From Pelargonium cotyledonis (lineage: Eukaryota; Streptophyta; Magnoliopsida; Geraniales; Geraniaceae), in the NCBI GenBank assembly GCA_036897625.1, contig JAYMTA010000411.1, positions 1 through 29,589 on the forward strand: 29,589 nucleotides of DNA. Direction: 5' to 3'. Of this stretch, positions 12,161 to 22,194 are shown piece after piece. Below the pieces are notes generated by a model. That model saw only the letters and a list, made by a program, of their open reading frames with translations, was not told the origin of the DNA and ran no database searches. A program made the translations under genes and the position numbers. How positions within the stretch are numbered: position 1 is the stretch's first letter; each line of letters opens with the position of its first letter.

Positions 12161-12730
12161 CGTTTTTTCGAGTCTGTACGGATGGGTTATATAGAGACTG
12201 AAACCCAAACCCTCAAAACAACATAAAGCATCTGAGAGCGAAACAACTTAGGATTTGGAATATAAATATATCATTATCCACAAGATTCTCCCACTAACCA
12301 AAAATACACAAATTAATTAACTCTTCGCCGGCGCCGCCAGAGAGGGTGGAGGAAGTGGAAAACTCCGGCCAGGCAGTGGTGGTTTTTTTGAGTTCTTTCT
12401 CTGAAACTGCCACTATTTTTTGTGTGTTTTGGAATCTGAGAACTGGGTTGTGAAGATAAGTTGTGTTGTGAAAATGGGTTATGTGTTTGTGTAGTGGTGG
12501 TATTGGGGAGGAGAGAGAGATAGAGAATTTTAGAGAGAGAAAAGAAAACCTGGTGCCGATGGTTTGGTGTGTTGTGGCTCCGGATTTTGTGCCACAAGCC
12601 ATACGTTGTCACCTGAATGGTTCCTGCGAGCGGTGGTCTCAGGCTTTTACCGTAGAGAAACAAACTGCACACATCAATTTACACCTGCTTATATTTAATG
12701 AATATACAATTTTACTGTGATTTAAAGAAG
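12161..12730. other. 3' flank of the HLS1-like gene with GC-richer open frames
   Basis: Both strands stay open here for 80-119 codons, but frames overlap on both strands and the minus-strand products are dominated by Ser/Thr/His/Pro runs arising from GAGAGA/TGTGTG tracts. The minus-strand ATG at 12,602 opens a 102-codon frame that matches no family I know. Part of it is probably the HLS1-like 3' untranslated region. The sequence that replaced the lost C-terminal exon must begin near 12,060, so this block may be foreign DNA joined by a rearrangement. Confidence 0.3.
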
Positions 12731-12959
12731 GTGATAATGTGATTATTATTTTGAACAATGGTTTTTTGTAAATAATTATGTGGTTGTTTACTTGGGAGAT
12801 TATGTGGGTTTTATAGCAAACGAATAATCGTGATATATTCTAATTAATTTTTTTAGTGTTGAGTGTTGATTTGTAGTTTGTACGCAGTTAGTATAATGAA
12901 ATTGAATCAATTGTGTTATTGGTAGATTAATACGCATCATATTTTTAGTGTAAAGTCTT

Positions 12960-13150
12960 CGGTTTATTGAGATTTGTGCGGAGTGAAATCATGAGAATGC
13001 GACAAAATTTTTTGTTATAATATGTCAAATTATTGTTAAAATTACGTAAACGACAAAGTTTTTTACTATAACATGTTTCGTGATTGGTTTAAAAAAATTA
13101 TTTAGTATGAAGTTAACCAAAATTTAATATGTGCATATACGTGAGAAAAA
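12960..13150 (+). repeat. Diverged direct repeat, unit 1
   Basis: About 190 bp that recur about 590 bp downstream (13,550-13,745). Shared landmarks in order: TTGAGATTTG, ACGACAAAGTTT/ATAACATG, TTGGTTTAA/TTGGCTAAAA, and AACCAAAATTTAATATGTGCATA against AACCAAAAATTAATATGTTCATA. No coding sequence. It looks like an old local duplication or two fragments of one dispersed element. Confidence 0.5.
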
Positions 13151-13314
13151 GATTCGGTCATAGAGTTATGTGTTGAGACATAACCAACTCTTACTATCTT
13201 GCTTAAATGAATTTATACGTTGTAATGTTTACTCGAAACTTTTTTTAATTGGTTAAATTGAGACTGATCATGTCAATTTGGTGTTGTCACCTTATAAATT
13301 AGAACTCCTACTCT

Positions 13315-13451
13315 CTTTTTTTAATTTCTTCCAACAATTAAAATCTGGTAATTCACTAGTCATTTTGATTTTTTTAAATATCCTTTTCTTTTAATTTCTT
13401 CCTACAATTAAAATCTGGTAATTCACTAGTCATTTTGATTTTTTTTAAATA
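13315..13451 (+). repeat. Tandem repeat, two ~67-bp units, period 70
   Basis: Two nearly identical copies of a segment containing CAATTAAAATCTGGTAATTC and ACTAGTCATTTTGATT, starting at 13,321 and 13,391. Nearly all differences are in flanking T tracts, so the duplication is recent. Confidence 0.9.
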
Positions 13452-13549
13452 GTAAGTGTTGATTTAATGTTCTAATATTGTAAATTAATTGAAATGACGT
13501 TAATTGTCACTGATACTTGTGTCACATTTTATTTGTGAATTGTTCAGTA

Positions 13550-13745
13550 TGTTGAGATTTGAGTCAACGAAGTTACAAACGAGAAAGTTTCTTTTGTTAT
13601 AGCATGTTAGCTAATTGGCTAAAATCACATAAACGACAAAATTTCTTCTACCATAATGTGTGACATCATTGGCTAAAAACTCGTTGATTAGGAAACTAAC
13701 CAAAAATTAATATGTTCATAAAAAGTAAGAATTTCACGTGTTAAG
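13550..13745 (+). repeat. Diverged direct repeat, unit 2
   Basis: Partner of the 12,960-13,150 segment, with the same motifs in the same order and orientation. Confidence 0.5.
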
Positions 13746-13749
13746 ACTT

Positions 13750-14340
13750 GATTAAGATAATAATATCTCATATCAAGATTTTACACTTTTACTTGTTACA
13801 AAATTTTGTAACTGAATCGAAACACTTTTGATTTAGATTCTAACCAACGTTTTGCATTCTCAATGCTTAAATTGAACGTGTTTAAGTGTTGATTCATAAC
13901 ATGTAAAATTTTAATAAATTTAAAAGAAATACCAGTTGATTTAAAAATAGTACCAAATACATTGTACACATACGTGGTAGACATATATTTTATATTTTTG
14001 TCGTTTAAATTTAAGTTTCTACGAACAACAATTTGATATATATAATAACGTTACTCTTTCATGAAATTTTGAAACTAAATGTCTTATTTATGAGATATAC
14101 GATACACATGACTTATTGTAATTATTAAAATAATTAATGTCTAGTACTCTATCATATATACATAACTATATATATCCCATTTACCATTTTTCAGTTCTAC
14201 ACTAAAACAACCTCTTTTTCTATATATATCCGTATGTACCCACTAATGTACCTTGTATACAAAAATACGTACACTTTATTACAAAAACATACTATATTAT
14301 AAAAAAATAAAAATAAAAAAGAACAATAATAAAATGTAGA
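13750..14340. other. Intergenic
   Basis: AT-rich DNA with no supported gene or element. Confidence 0.5.
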
Positions 14341-14344
14341 AAAA

Positions 14345-14645
14345 AGAGTGGACCGACTGAAAAAACTGCTATTGGTTTACAGAATAGAAGAGTTTGTCCG
14401 GATTCGCGGACGAAGCGGCGCATCCAACACTTCTGACGTTACCAATAACCGCGATTTCAACTTTCGTCTTTATCTTTTCACTGAACTGGGCCACGATAAC
14501 TTCACGCCACGCCTTCCTGTCTGTCACCTTTATCCCGACCTCACAGACCTTTCATAGACTGAAACGTAGCCTCTTCCCCATCCGTACGTGGAGGTTCGAG
14601 GTTGTTGGTGGGTGCTCCGAGGTTCCAATTGGTCGAGAGATTAAT
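14345..14645. other. GC-richer island
   Basis: A ~300-bp island of higher GC with two overlapping plus-strand frames open for 69 and 84 codons. The products are unlike any family I recognise, and composition alone can account for open frames here. It contains GTCCG-GATTCG-CGGAC (about 14,396-14,411, a small perfect hairpin), a CCAAT-containing stretch near 14,439 and TACGTGG (14,585-14,591). A regulatory region, an unannotated exon or an element relic are all possible. Confidence 0.3.
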
Positions 14646-14930
14646 TAATAAAATATGTTTTTATTTTCGCTTTATGGTCCGTACAGATAACTACACAGGA
14701 TACATATGAGTTAATGTTGCTACTGCCAATGGCTGCGTCAGTTTTTGAACAGTATATTTATATAGAATAACGTGTTATAGATGGTAAATAATACGTCATG
14801 GGTATAATATGTTAGTTTCCTGTGTCCGAGATGCAAGATATATGCAGTGATCTTAATCAATATTATAAACTAATAATAAGATTATAATTAAATAAAATGT
14901 AAAATTACGAAAACTCAATTTATCTCCCGC

Positions 14931-15648
14931 CATAGTTAGAGGTGGATCCAGAAATATAAACCACTGGGGTCACATTATAACAATATTTTTAATTTATTTA
15001 GGAATATATGTACAATTATAAAACTCAGTCTTTTTTTTTTGTTACCTGTAAAACTCATACTCTATAAATATAAAAAAGAAAAACTCAAATCTCATAGTTA
15101 AATGCTAATTTATATGACAAATTTTATAACTCCACTTATTTTATATAACACATATTATGTAAAAATATATATGTGATCTAAGTCCTACATACCAAAATTT
15201 AAATGACTATCAGTAGATAAAAAAAAAAATCCCGGAATGAGGGTACAAAATTTATCAATTATAATATAGGAAATAATGTGAATGATTGGCAAAATGTTGT
15301 TAATTATTACAAGAAAATTTTGAATTGTAAGTTTTTTATTTTATTTTATAAGTTATTATGGCATCATAAATAATTACGTATATTTTTTTAGCATTGATAA
15401 TTGAAGTAGATAACTCATAACTTACAAAATAAAGTCTTGTTATATAATTAATAAAAAAAATCAAGTCATTATCATTTTCAAATAATTTTACTGGGGGCAC
15501 CCTGTAAATTAGATGGGGGCACTATACTAAACTACCGTGAAAATAAAATTTTCTTTGACAAACTCTTATAGTATCTCTCTTTTCAAAATAAGTTTAGTGG
15601 GGTCACTTGACCCCATATTGGACCATGTGGCTCCGCCACTGGCTATAA
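14931..15648. mobile_element. Degenerate terminal-inverted-repeat element (~720 bp)
   Basis: The left end CATAGTTAGAGGTGGATCC and the reverse complement of the right end, TATAGCCAGTGGCGGAGCCA, are related imperfect inverted repeats. GGGGTCAC-type segments follow the left terminus and precede the right one. The GTGGCGGAGCCA terminus is one I associate with plant non-autonomous DNA elements. There is no transposase frame. I could not define a target-site duplication, so the superfamily is open. Confidence 0.5.
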
Positions 15649-15649
15649 C

Positions 15650-16075
15650 TTTTCACCGATTTCAGTTTCTGCCCAATTTGTTAGAATGTTTTTTTAAATT
15701 GTTTTCAATCTCAAAACTAATGGTGTATGTGTGATTAAGTGAGATTGAACAATTTAGGGACAAAACCAATTTATATGTATAGCCTCATATTGCTCTTCCC
15801 ATCAAAGAGCAATAAAGGAACAGTTACAGAATATGAAAAGTGGGAGCTTAAGGGTAAAGAATATGGACCACCTTATGTTTATTATCCCACTTATGAACTT
15901 AATTGAGTCATAATAATTATGACCCATAATATGAGTGGGTATTCTTACACGAGAAATTTGAGAGAGGATAGTAATATATATATGTCGGAATGTTATTGGT
16001 TGAATTTACTTTTTGAAATAAAAAACATAGAACATATAATATACAACAGGGTAAAATGTATATTAGTTGCAATTT
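15650..16075. other. Intergenic
   Basis: No gene seen. A perfect 9-bp inverted repeat, ATTGCTCTT/AAGAGCAAT with a 7-nt loop, lies at about 15,789-15,813. Confidence 0.5.
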
Positions 16076-16077
16076 GA

Positions 16078-16205
16078 GAAGCCAATGAGGTGATGACACA
16101 TTATTTAAAATCACTTATACCCACTTAAGTGAATTTGTGAGAGCGGAGCGACCCATCCGGATCCATGATTTTAAATGAGGTGTCATCACCTTATTGGTTT
16201 AACTG
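16078..16205. mobile_element. MITE family 1, copy 4 (outer ends eroded)
   Basis: Internal structure as in the other copies: CCAATGAGGTGATGACACATTA at the left (16,083 onwards) and AAATGAGGTGTCATCACCTTAT at the right, around the conserved GAGCGGAGCGACCCATCC core. The GGCTTAG outer termini seen in copies 1 and 3 are missing or diverged, so this copy is older or end-truncated. Confidence 0.7.
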
Positions 16206-16226
16206 ATATAACTTTATATCAGTTAA
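16201..16226. repeat. Perfect palindrome beside MITE copy 4
   Basis: TAACTGATATA-ACTT-TATATCAGTTA is an 11-bp perfect inverted repeat with a 4-nt loop, immediately abutting the MITE end. It is followed by a further AACTGATATAC half-copy. Confidence 0.85.
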
Positions 16227-16229
16227 CTG

Positions 16230-17140
16230 ATATACATTGAACCCATATACAATATCACGTTACAAAGCTTGAAACGTTTAACATTTTTTTTCCTAAAAAT
16301 ATATATACACTACGTACATTGTTATAGTTAGACTTAACTCAAAGTCAAAAGTTTAAGCTATAAGGTCGAGTGTCTAACTAGTATTTAAGTGGTGATTGAC
16401 TTCACATGTTTTCGATGTGAGATTCTTTAACACTCTTTATTGTGCAAACTACATAAGAAACACGAGTTTACATGCAAATAAGTGGATTTAAATCGAGAGT
16501 AGAGAGTAACACTACATCTCAAGTCCAGTATTGTCTTAGATATGTCTAGATGTTTGTGAAATTGTATTTGGCACCAGTTTTTTGTTTCTCTAAAATGAAG
16601 TTTCAAGGAGTTAAAAATTTAAACTTTCAAGAAGTAAATACAAGAAGTACTTGTGTTTTTGATAATAAAATACAAGAAGTTGATGCCATATAAATATGGG
16701 TAAAACATAAACTTGGTGAATGGGCAGTTGTGGAAAAGCCACGTAGGCTCCATTTCCTTCTTTAAATCGAAGCCCTATAGTTGTTTCCAAACCCAGGTTT
16801 AAAGAAACTTACACGTAAAACAAGAGAGCCATGATCGATCTTTCACTTTTCAGAGTTCACACACAACACAAATAAATATAAATAATATATTTGATGCATG
16901 ACGCAAGGAGGTGTTGACACTTGTTAAAACGTGGTTACATGCAGGAAGATTAAGGTGCCTGCTTCATCTCCTTATATTAGCACATACATAGGTTTGCTTA
17001 GCTGGTGTTGTCTGGTCTGATCCAGACCTTTCTTCGCCACCCTTTTTCTCACAGAACACTTTAGTGCGCAGCAAGGGCATTCAATTGTAGGATATTCTTA
17101 AAAAAAAAAAGAAAAAGAAAAAGAAAAAAAAAGTAGGATA
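16230..17140. other. Intergenic
   Basis: No gene supported. It contains small hairpins (GGTCTG-ATC-CAGACC at about 17,015-17,029; GCAGG/CCTGC at about 16,943-16,964) and an A/G-rich tract at 17,100-17,132. Confidence 0.45.
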
Positions 17141-17144
17141 TTGT

Positions 17145-17175
17145 GATTGTTGATTGTTGATTGTTGATTGTTGAT
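17145..17175 (+). repeat. (GATTGTT)4 minisatellite
   Basis: Four perfect copies of a 7-bp unit followed by GATGAT, just after an A-rich AAAAAG-type tract. Confidence 0.9.
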
Positions 17176-17179
17176 GATA

Positions 17180-17447
17180 TATTTGGAGTTTGAGTTTGTT
17201 CGTCAGTGCCTTCGGTTCGATTAGTAGTGATATATGTTCTACTGTTGTTAGATATTGATAGTGTAGAATTTTCTTCGTTGGTCGGTCTGCGAGATATGTG
17301 CCTCATACATTAGCTATAGCTAGATCGTCGGAGTATGTGTAAGGCCGAGTTTGCTGAGAGGGTTATCACTATCGCGGCTTTATCGCTCCTATATATGTTA
17401 CTTGAAGAGATGAATTAATATAATTATCCTTCGAGTTAAAAAAAATA
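17180..17447 (+). mobile_element. Probable LINE 3' end
   Basis: The terminus GAATTAATATAATTATCC, TTCGAGTT and a short poly-A (about 17,438-17,446) resembles plant non-LTR retrotransposon 3' ends. No coding remnant is recognisable and the 5' edge is uncertain. It differs from the terminus shared by the segments at 2450 and 28,240, so it would be a different LINE lineage. Confidence 0.35.
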
Positions 17448-17890
17448 TATTTAAGTGCACACATGCATATTTTATTTTAATTTATAGTTATATATAGTTC
17501 GATAGAAATTTACATATTCATAAGATCCAAACTTGGTCGTCATTTTCAAAACATAAATAAATGTTGATGTGTAGCTTAGAAAAATGTGCAAGTAGAGCCA
17601 AAATGCTATACTCCATGTAAGATATGCTTCCAATACTGAATTGGTCTCGTTTTATTTTACAAAACGATACAGACACAAATTCATTATAACCAATACTTAG
17701 CATAAAACACAACTAGGTGCACAAAACAAATTATTCAAAAACATGTTTCAGTGTTTGCCGATATAGCTATCATTGTTCTCCAAATTATTCAGACGAAAGT
17801 TAAAATTAATATCGACAAACACAAAAATACGTGAAAATTAACAATATATATTACGGTACAATCTTCAAGCTTGTGGTTGAGAAATTAACT

Positions 17891-19014
17891 TCATTTGCCC
17901 CCAACTTTCTTCTTCATCTTATCGGTAGCATCCTTAACCGATTTCCATGCATCTTCAGCCTTTCCCTTGGCTTTGTCTGTCATACCTTCTGCTTTATCTT
18001 TCATTTTCTCCTTACCCTATATTTATTATCATATATATGCATGTTAACACCACACATAAATATAAACAAAAACAAAACAAACATGAAAAAACCTAGTCAA
18101 AAACTACACACAAAAATAAAATAAAATAATTTGTTAATTTCTTTGAATATATATATATAGGGATTGATGAATCTAAGCCAATTACTTTTTGGCTTAGAAT
18201 AAGTCACTAATAAGGTGTTGACACCTCATTAAAATGACTTAAATCCAGGCGGGTCGCTCCGCTCCCACCAATTCACTTGGGTGGGTACAAGTGGTTTTAA
18301 TGAGGTGACAACATCTCATTGATTTAGCTTAGGCTAAGCCAAAAAATTATTAGACTTAGATACATTATTCTATATATATTTCAAAATACTGAAATTTATG
18401 AACCTTACATCTTGGGCTTTGTCTTTGACATCTTCTCCTACATTTTTTGCCTTATTAACACCCTCCTTTGCTGCCTCCACAGGACACTTGGCCTGATCTA
18501 GGAGTGAGCTTCCCTGTAATTGTTGCATTAATCATCAAATATATGGTCCATAGCAAACATTATATTAATAAATACATAAATGTGTGATTATTTTATTAAT
18601 CATCATCCATGATCCCTAACTAACACAAATACACATAGAGCAGAGAAAAAAAAAAGCATATCAACCATGTTTTTATAAATTGAGATTCAATCGAACTATC
18701 ATCTGCTCATATCCATATTTACTGGACTGTCACGTTTCAACCGTTGATCGTTTGATTGATTGTTAGATCTAGGAATGGTAGTTATCAATAGAAAACCGGA
18801 TCCCACAAATACCCGACCCGAATATACGGCAAAAGTTCATGTGTTCGTTTGCGCGTATAGGCGAATAAAACAATGAAAAAGATCGAGTACCTACATGGAA
18901 ATATAGTTTTGGGGTTACGGAGCCAAGAACCCTAGATGTCCGTACATATTTGACTGCACCTCCAAGACCAAGGTGACGGAACAATATTGTTGGAACTGCA
19001 TTGCTCATTGCCAT
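17891..19014 (-). CDS. Small LEA-like protein with probable organelle presequence
   Basis: Three exons on the minus strand: 18895-19014, 18409-18513 and 17891-18016, all joined in phase 0 by GT-AG introns, giving 116 residues. Late-embryogenesis-abundant proteins of this type (LEA_4/group 3-like) are hydrophilic, form amphipathic helices on drying and protect membranes and enzymes under water stress. Exons 2 and 3 show the signature: Lys/Ala/Asp/Glu-rich 11-residue-like repeats such as AAKEGVNKAKNVGEDVKDKA, then KDKAEGMTDKAKGKAEDAWK, ending KKKVGGK. Exon 1 is different: about 40 residues with Arg, Ser and hydrophobics and no acidic residue (MAMSNAVPTILFRHLGLGG at its start), as expected of a mitochondrial or plastid targeting peptide. 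The ATG at 19,014 is preferred because the frame upstream is a poly-Lys A-tract, and a TATA-like TATTTAA lies about 85 bp upstream. The downstream intron holds a MITE. One Cys occurs early in exon 2. The first donor (CAT|GTAGGT) is the only one keeping frame. Confidence 0.75.
18187..18344. mobile_element. MITE family 1, copy 3, inside the LEA intron
   Basis: The best-preserved family member. Termini are TTTGGCTTAGAATAAG and CTTAGGCTAAGCCAAA. The inner arms TAAGGTGTTGACACCTCATT and AATGAGGTGACAACATCTCA are inverted, and the core reads GGCGGGTCGCTCCGCTCCC, which is the reverse complement of the GAGCGGAGCGACCC core of copy 4. It lies wholly between exons 2 and 3 of the LEA-like gene and leaves both splice sites intact. 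Confidence 0.8.
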
Positions 19015-19097
19015 TTTTATTTTCTTCTTCTTTTGAATTTGAGATTTTCTGTTACTCTTTAGTTTTGTTTCATTTTGGAAGATGAGCAATATTGGAT

Positions 19098-19104
19098 TAA
19101 ATAG
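19098..19104 (-). promoter_or_regulatory. TATA-like box of the LEA-like gene
   Basis: TATTTAA on the minus strand, about 85 bp upstream of the ATG. No ABRE (ACGTG) core is evident in the next ~200 bp upstream, which is unusual for a seed- or ABA-regulated LEA gene. Confidence 0.4.
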
Positions 19105-19677
19105 GAAGTTGCAAGAGAGAAAACACAAGTCTCTTGCGGTTATTTCTCAAATGGGTGGTTTCCTACAAATTTAGATTTCTATGGGAGTCATTGGACCCAT
19201 TATTTCAGGCCTCTTATTTTCTTAGATCTAATTATCCGTCAAATAAGTTTTCTCGTGTTATTTGATTTAAATGTCGCTTTCAAAAAATCTAGCTTCTTAT
19301 TGTACTTTTTGGTCGAAAAAAGTTTATATATGCATCTTATTTCGTAAAATAAAATAACAACTCTAGAAGTGCTTTCAGGTGTTGGGCCGGCGTGTGACTT
19401 TGGTAGCCTCCCCAAAGGCGAGCCTATAACTTCCCGCTTGCTTGCATCATGATAAAAGGACCCTGCTCGATTTTCATAGGCGAGGACTTTTAGTAGATGA
19501 TTTGTCTCCTCTACATATTTCCCGCTCAGGCATTATGTGTCAATTTAATATTGGTCAGACCTGAACCCGATTATAAATCTTCAGGTTGCATTCACACATA
19601 ACTTTAATTCAAATTAACACATAGCATGCATAACATAATTGTACTTTTGGTCTATGCTCCACATTCAAACTTAAATT

Positions 19678-19720
19678 ACTTGTACTACAAGGCAAAAGAT
19701 ACTTGTACTACAAGGCAAAA
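19678..19720 (+). repeat. Short tandem duplication in the MATH A 3' flank
   Basis: ACTTGTACTACAAGGCAAAA occurs twice in tandem here but only once at the equivalent place in unit 2 (about 23,137), so it arose after the segmental duplication. Confidence 0.85.
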
Positions 19721-19722
19721 CC

Positions 19723-21824
19723 TTAATCTATGGTCAATTCTACTTCTATAATCACGGTATCCTTCACTACTAACCCTCTCGATACACTATGGAGTTTCTT
19801 GAGTTCAACCAAATTAGAGAATCCCCATTCGACATTTTTGGAATTGAATGAACAACCTGCAAGAAGTTTGGTGGATGCGTTATATTTAATCCGTTACGAA
19901 AAATAAAGTTTAGAGAAAAAACAATCTAAACCAAACCAATGAGTTGACGTCAACTCAAGAATTACAATCCATACCCGTCTCATTGAATATGTGGGCGCGG
20001 AGAGTGCCCACCCAAAAGTCAGTTAAAGGAATGAAAAATTAATTACTTACTAGTAGAGGCCAATTTCTCGTGATTTTCACGCAGTTGATCCTTGACGCGT
20101 ATTTCGAACTTGGCATTCACAACTGGCTTAGGTGGAATGTCAGCTATATGAAGGTATACAGATAGTCCATCAGTACCATTTCCTTTCGGAAAAGCCTTTA
20201 ACTTCCAGCTGGAACGAAAACAGAACACTGCTTGTCATATCAAAAAAATGTCGAATTAGGAGAGATTGTGTCTAGGAAATGAAATATATATAAAAGGTTA
20301 CGTACCAAGACCTTCCTGCACTAATAAACGGTTCATAGTAATAGAATAACTTGTCGTTTAATGTCGAAAACTTGTCAATCTTCCACGTAAAAGTACTGGC
20401 ATTAGGTTGATTTACCGCGGAGGCAGTAGGTTGCGTTACCATGGAGAGACAATCGAATTTGCAAGTACATTTAAGAACAAAGACCTCATGAGCACCAAAT
20501 ACACAGGAGTCGTCAACGAGATACCCATTGGAAGCGTTCTTGAAAGTATCGAGAGAAAGAAGCCTGGGAAATCCCCATTCACTGCCCCTTCGCCATCTAC
20601 TAAATGGAAAACAGCTTATAATTCGGAAAAAAGGCATTGATTACTTCCAACAAATTTACGAAGTAGACGCTAAATACCTTGTATGGTCAAGTACTTGTCC
20701 CGAATTTGATCAAACACAAATAGCTTGATCGAAATTGACATTAACTTCCCAGGCTCGAGGCAACTCATCAGTTTCTGCTATCGTCAAGTACAGAGAAATG
20801 TGACCATTCCCGTTTCTCTTCTTATCTCCATCTGGATAGAATGTCAATCTCCTACAGACCAAAACACGAACAAATGAGACTTGTTACTTAAGTACTGGTC
20901 ATAAATTGAGTGGTTATCCAATGATAATCGACACTCACCATTTGTAATCCCCAGCTTCAAAAACACCGGATTCATACTTTTCCTTCTCAAACAGAGAGTA
21001 AGAATCTATTTTACACAAGCAGTGACATGGTCGCAGATCTCTAACAGTCCTTGTAATTCCTAAAAACCATTAAACCGACAAACATCAGTTCAAAAATTAA
21101 GCATGTACACATCTAAAAACCGACAAACATGATCAGTGCAAGAATATTTAAGCGGATAGTTGAAACCCTATATTAACTTTACTCTCTAAAGCACACACCC
21201 TAGCTCATGTGCAAGATCGATTGGCATAGAGGACTAATTAAACGAAGAGCTTAAACTGATATCAAATCTCAATATTAACTTTATTAACTCGTTTCCTAAT
21301 GTGCAAACCCGTTATAGGTTTGACCTCCAGGTTTAGAGACATCTAATACAATGTAGATGGCCAACTCAACTAATCCCTTGTTCTAAAAGAGCTCATTAGA
21401 CCAACAAAACAAGTTCTAAGAGCTTAAACTGATAGTTAAAGTTGAATTAACTTTACCCTCTATTGATACCTGATTACGATGTTAGTATCCTAACTACTTA
21501 CCAATGAACCAAGCATTTGTATGAGTCCATTAACTTTATTATCTCGTTTCCTAATGTGCAAACCGGTTATAGGTTTGCCGTTGTTCTTAGTAAAATACTT
21601 GTACCAACCGAGCCTCGAACCTGAAATCTCTGGAGTAGCAACCACCATAGGCCAATTGCTCCGATGATAGTTGGTTTGCAATCCTATGAAGAATCTATGA
21701 ACAAAACCCTAATCCCTTTTCAAATCTCAAGAAACCTTCTAAAATATAAAAAATTATGATCTGCGTAAGTTCTAGTAGAGAAAAAAAACTTACCCATATC
21801 AATAGAACCAAAGTCCTTTTCCAT
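19723..21824 (-). pseudogene. MATH-domain (TRAF-like) gene, copy A, disrupted
   Basis: Six exons can be traced on the minus strand: 21794-21824, 20939-21059, 20678-20851, 20306-about 20599, 20051-20208 and 19723-19856. The product would be a plant two-MATH-domain protein; MATH domains bind partner peptides, and plant members often serve as adaptors in protein turnover. Domain 1 shows KIDSYSLFEK, KYESGVFEAGDYKW, then RLTFYPDGDKK and HISLYLTIAETDELP. It ends with SEWGFPRLLSLDTF and ASNGYLVDDSCVFGA. Domain 2 shows STFTWKIDKFSTLNDK, WKLKAFPKGN and LSVYLHIADIPPKP, and closes with SFNSKNVEWGF and SRGLVVKDTVIIEVELTID before TAA. Two lesions fall in domain 1. In exon 3 an extra GATC (20,727-20,730) shifts frame into a TGA (20,710-20,712), while the other frame carries the family's KLFVFDQI and DKYLTIQ. 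At the exon 4 start a deletion of about 17-20 bp removes the segment before SEWGF and leaves the phases inconsistent. Exons 4-6 alone could still encode domain 2. Confidence 0.8.
19935..20025. mobile_element. Possible half-copy of MITE family 1
   Basis: CCAATGAGTTGACGTCAACTC, then CATACCCGTCTCATTGAATATG and GTGGGCGCGGAGAGTGCCCACCC resemble one half and the core of the MITE family, but the second arm is not evident. It lies in the last intron of MATH copy A and is absent from the matching intron of copy B. Confidence 0.3.
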
Positions 21825-21924
21825 GTATATTGCAGTGACTCCGTACAGAGAGGTCTTTTAAAATTTGCTTTACTTTCAATTTCGTTGGACTCTCACTAGT
21901 GGGTCTCCTTCAATCTACGTCATC

Positions 21925-21931
21925 TTATAAA
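21925..21931 (-). promoter_or_regulatory. TATA-like box of MATH copy A
   Basis: TTTATAA on the minus strand, about 100 bp upstream of the ATG at 21,824. The corresponding part of copy B is rearranged. Confidence 0.4.
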
Positions 21932-22194
21932 GTCCATAACCTAATTCGACTAGGGATGGTAATATAATTTTTTTTGGGGAATGGGGCGGGTTCGGGGCAA
22001 GAAAATAATTCCTGATCGGGGTACGTACAAATTCTAAAAGAAATTGTAATTTTTATTTTGTTTTTGAAAGACATTAAATAAAATACTAGTCACATACAAC
22101 ATCAAAATTAACTTTTCCCCAAACCCGCTCCGTTGCGATCCCTAAATTCAACCCCTTTAGAAACATTTTTGTTGCTATCTGGTTGAGCCATATC

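Noticed and set aside
12294..12720. Overlapping 79-119-codon frames on both strands
   Set aside because: Composition is driven by GA and GT tracts, frames conflict, and no motif, signal peptide or splice support is visible.
14348..14648. Two overlapping plus-strand frames (69 and 84 codons)
   Set aside because: Not recognisable, mutually exclusive frames, explained by local base composition.
15789..15813. Hairpin resembling a bacterial terminator
   Set aside because: The genome is a plant's; intrinsic terminators do not apply and no transcription unit ends there.
19015..19128. Upstream extension of the LEA reading frame
   Set aside because: It is a poly-Lys/Asn stretch from an A-rich leader; the ATG at 19,014 starts a sensible targeting sequence and has a TATA-like box in the right place.
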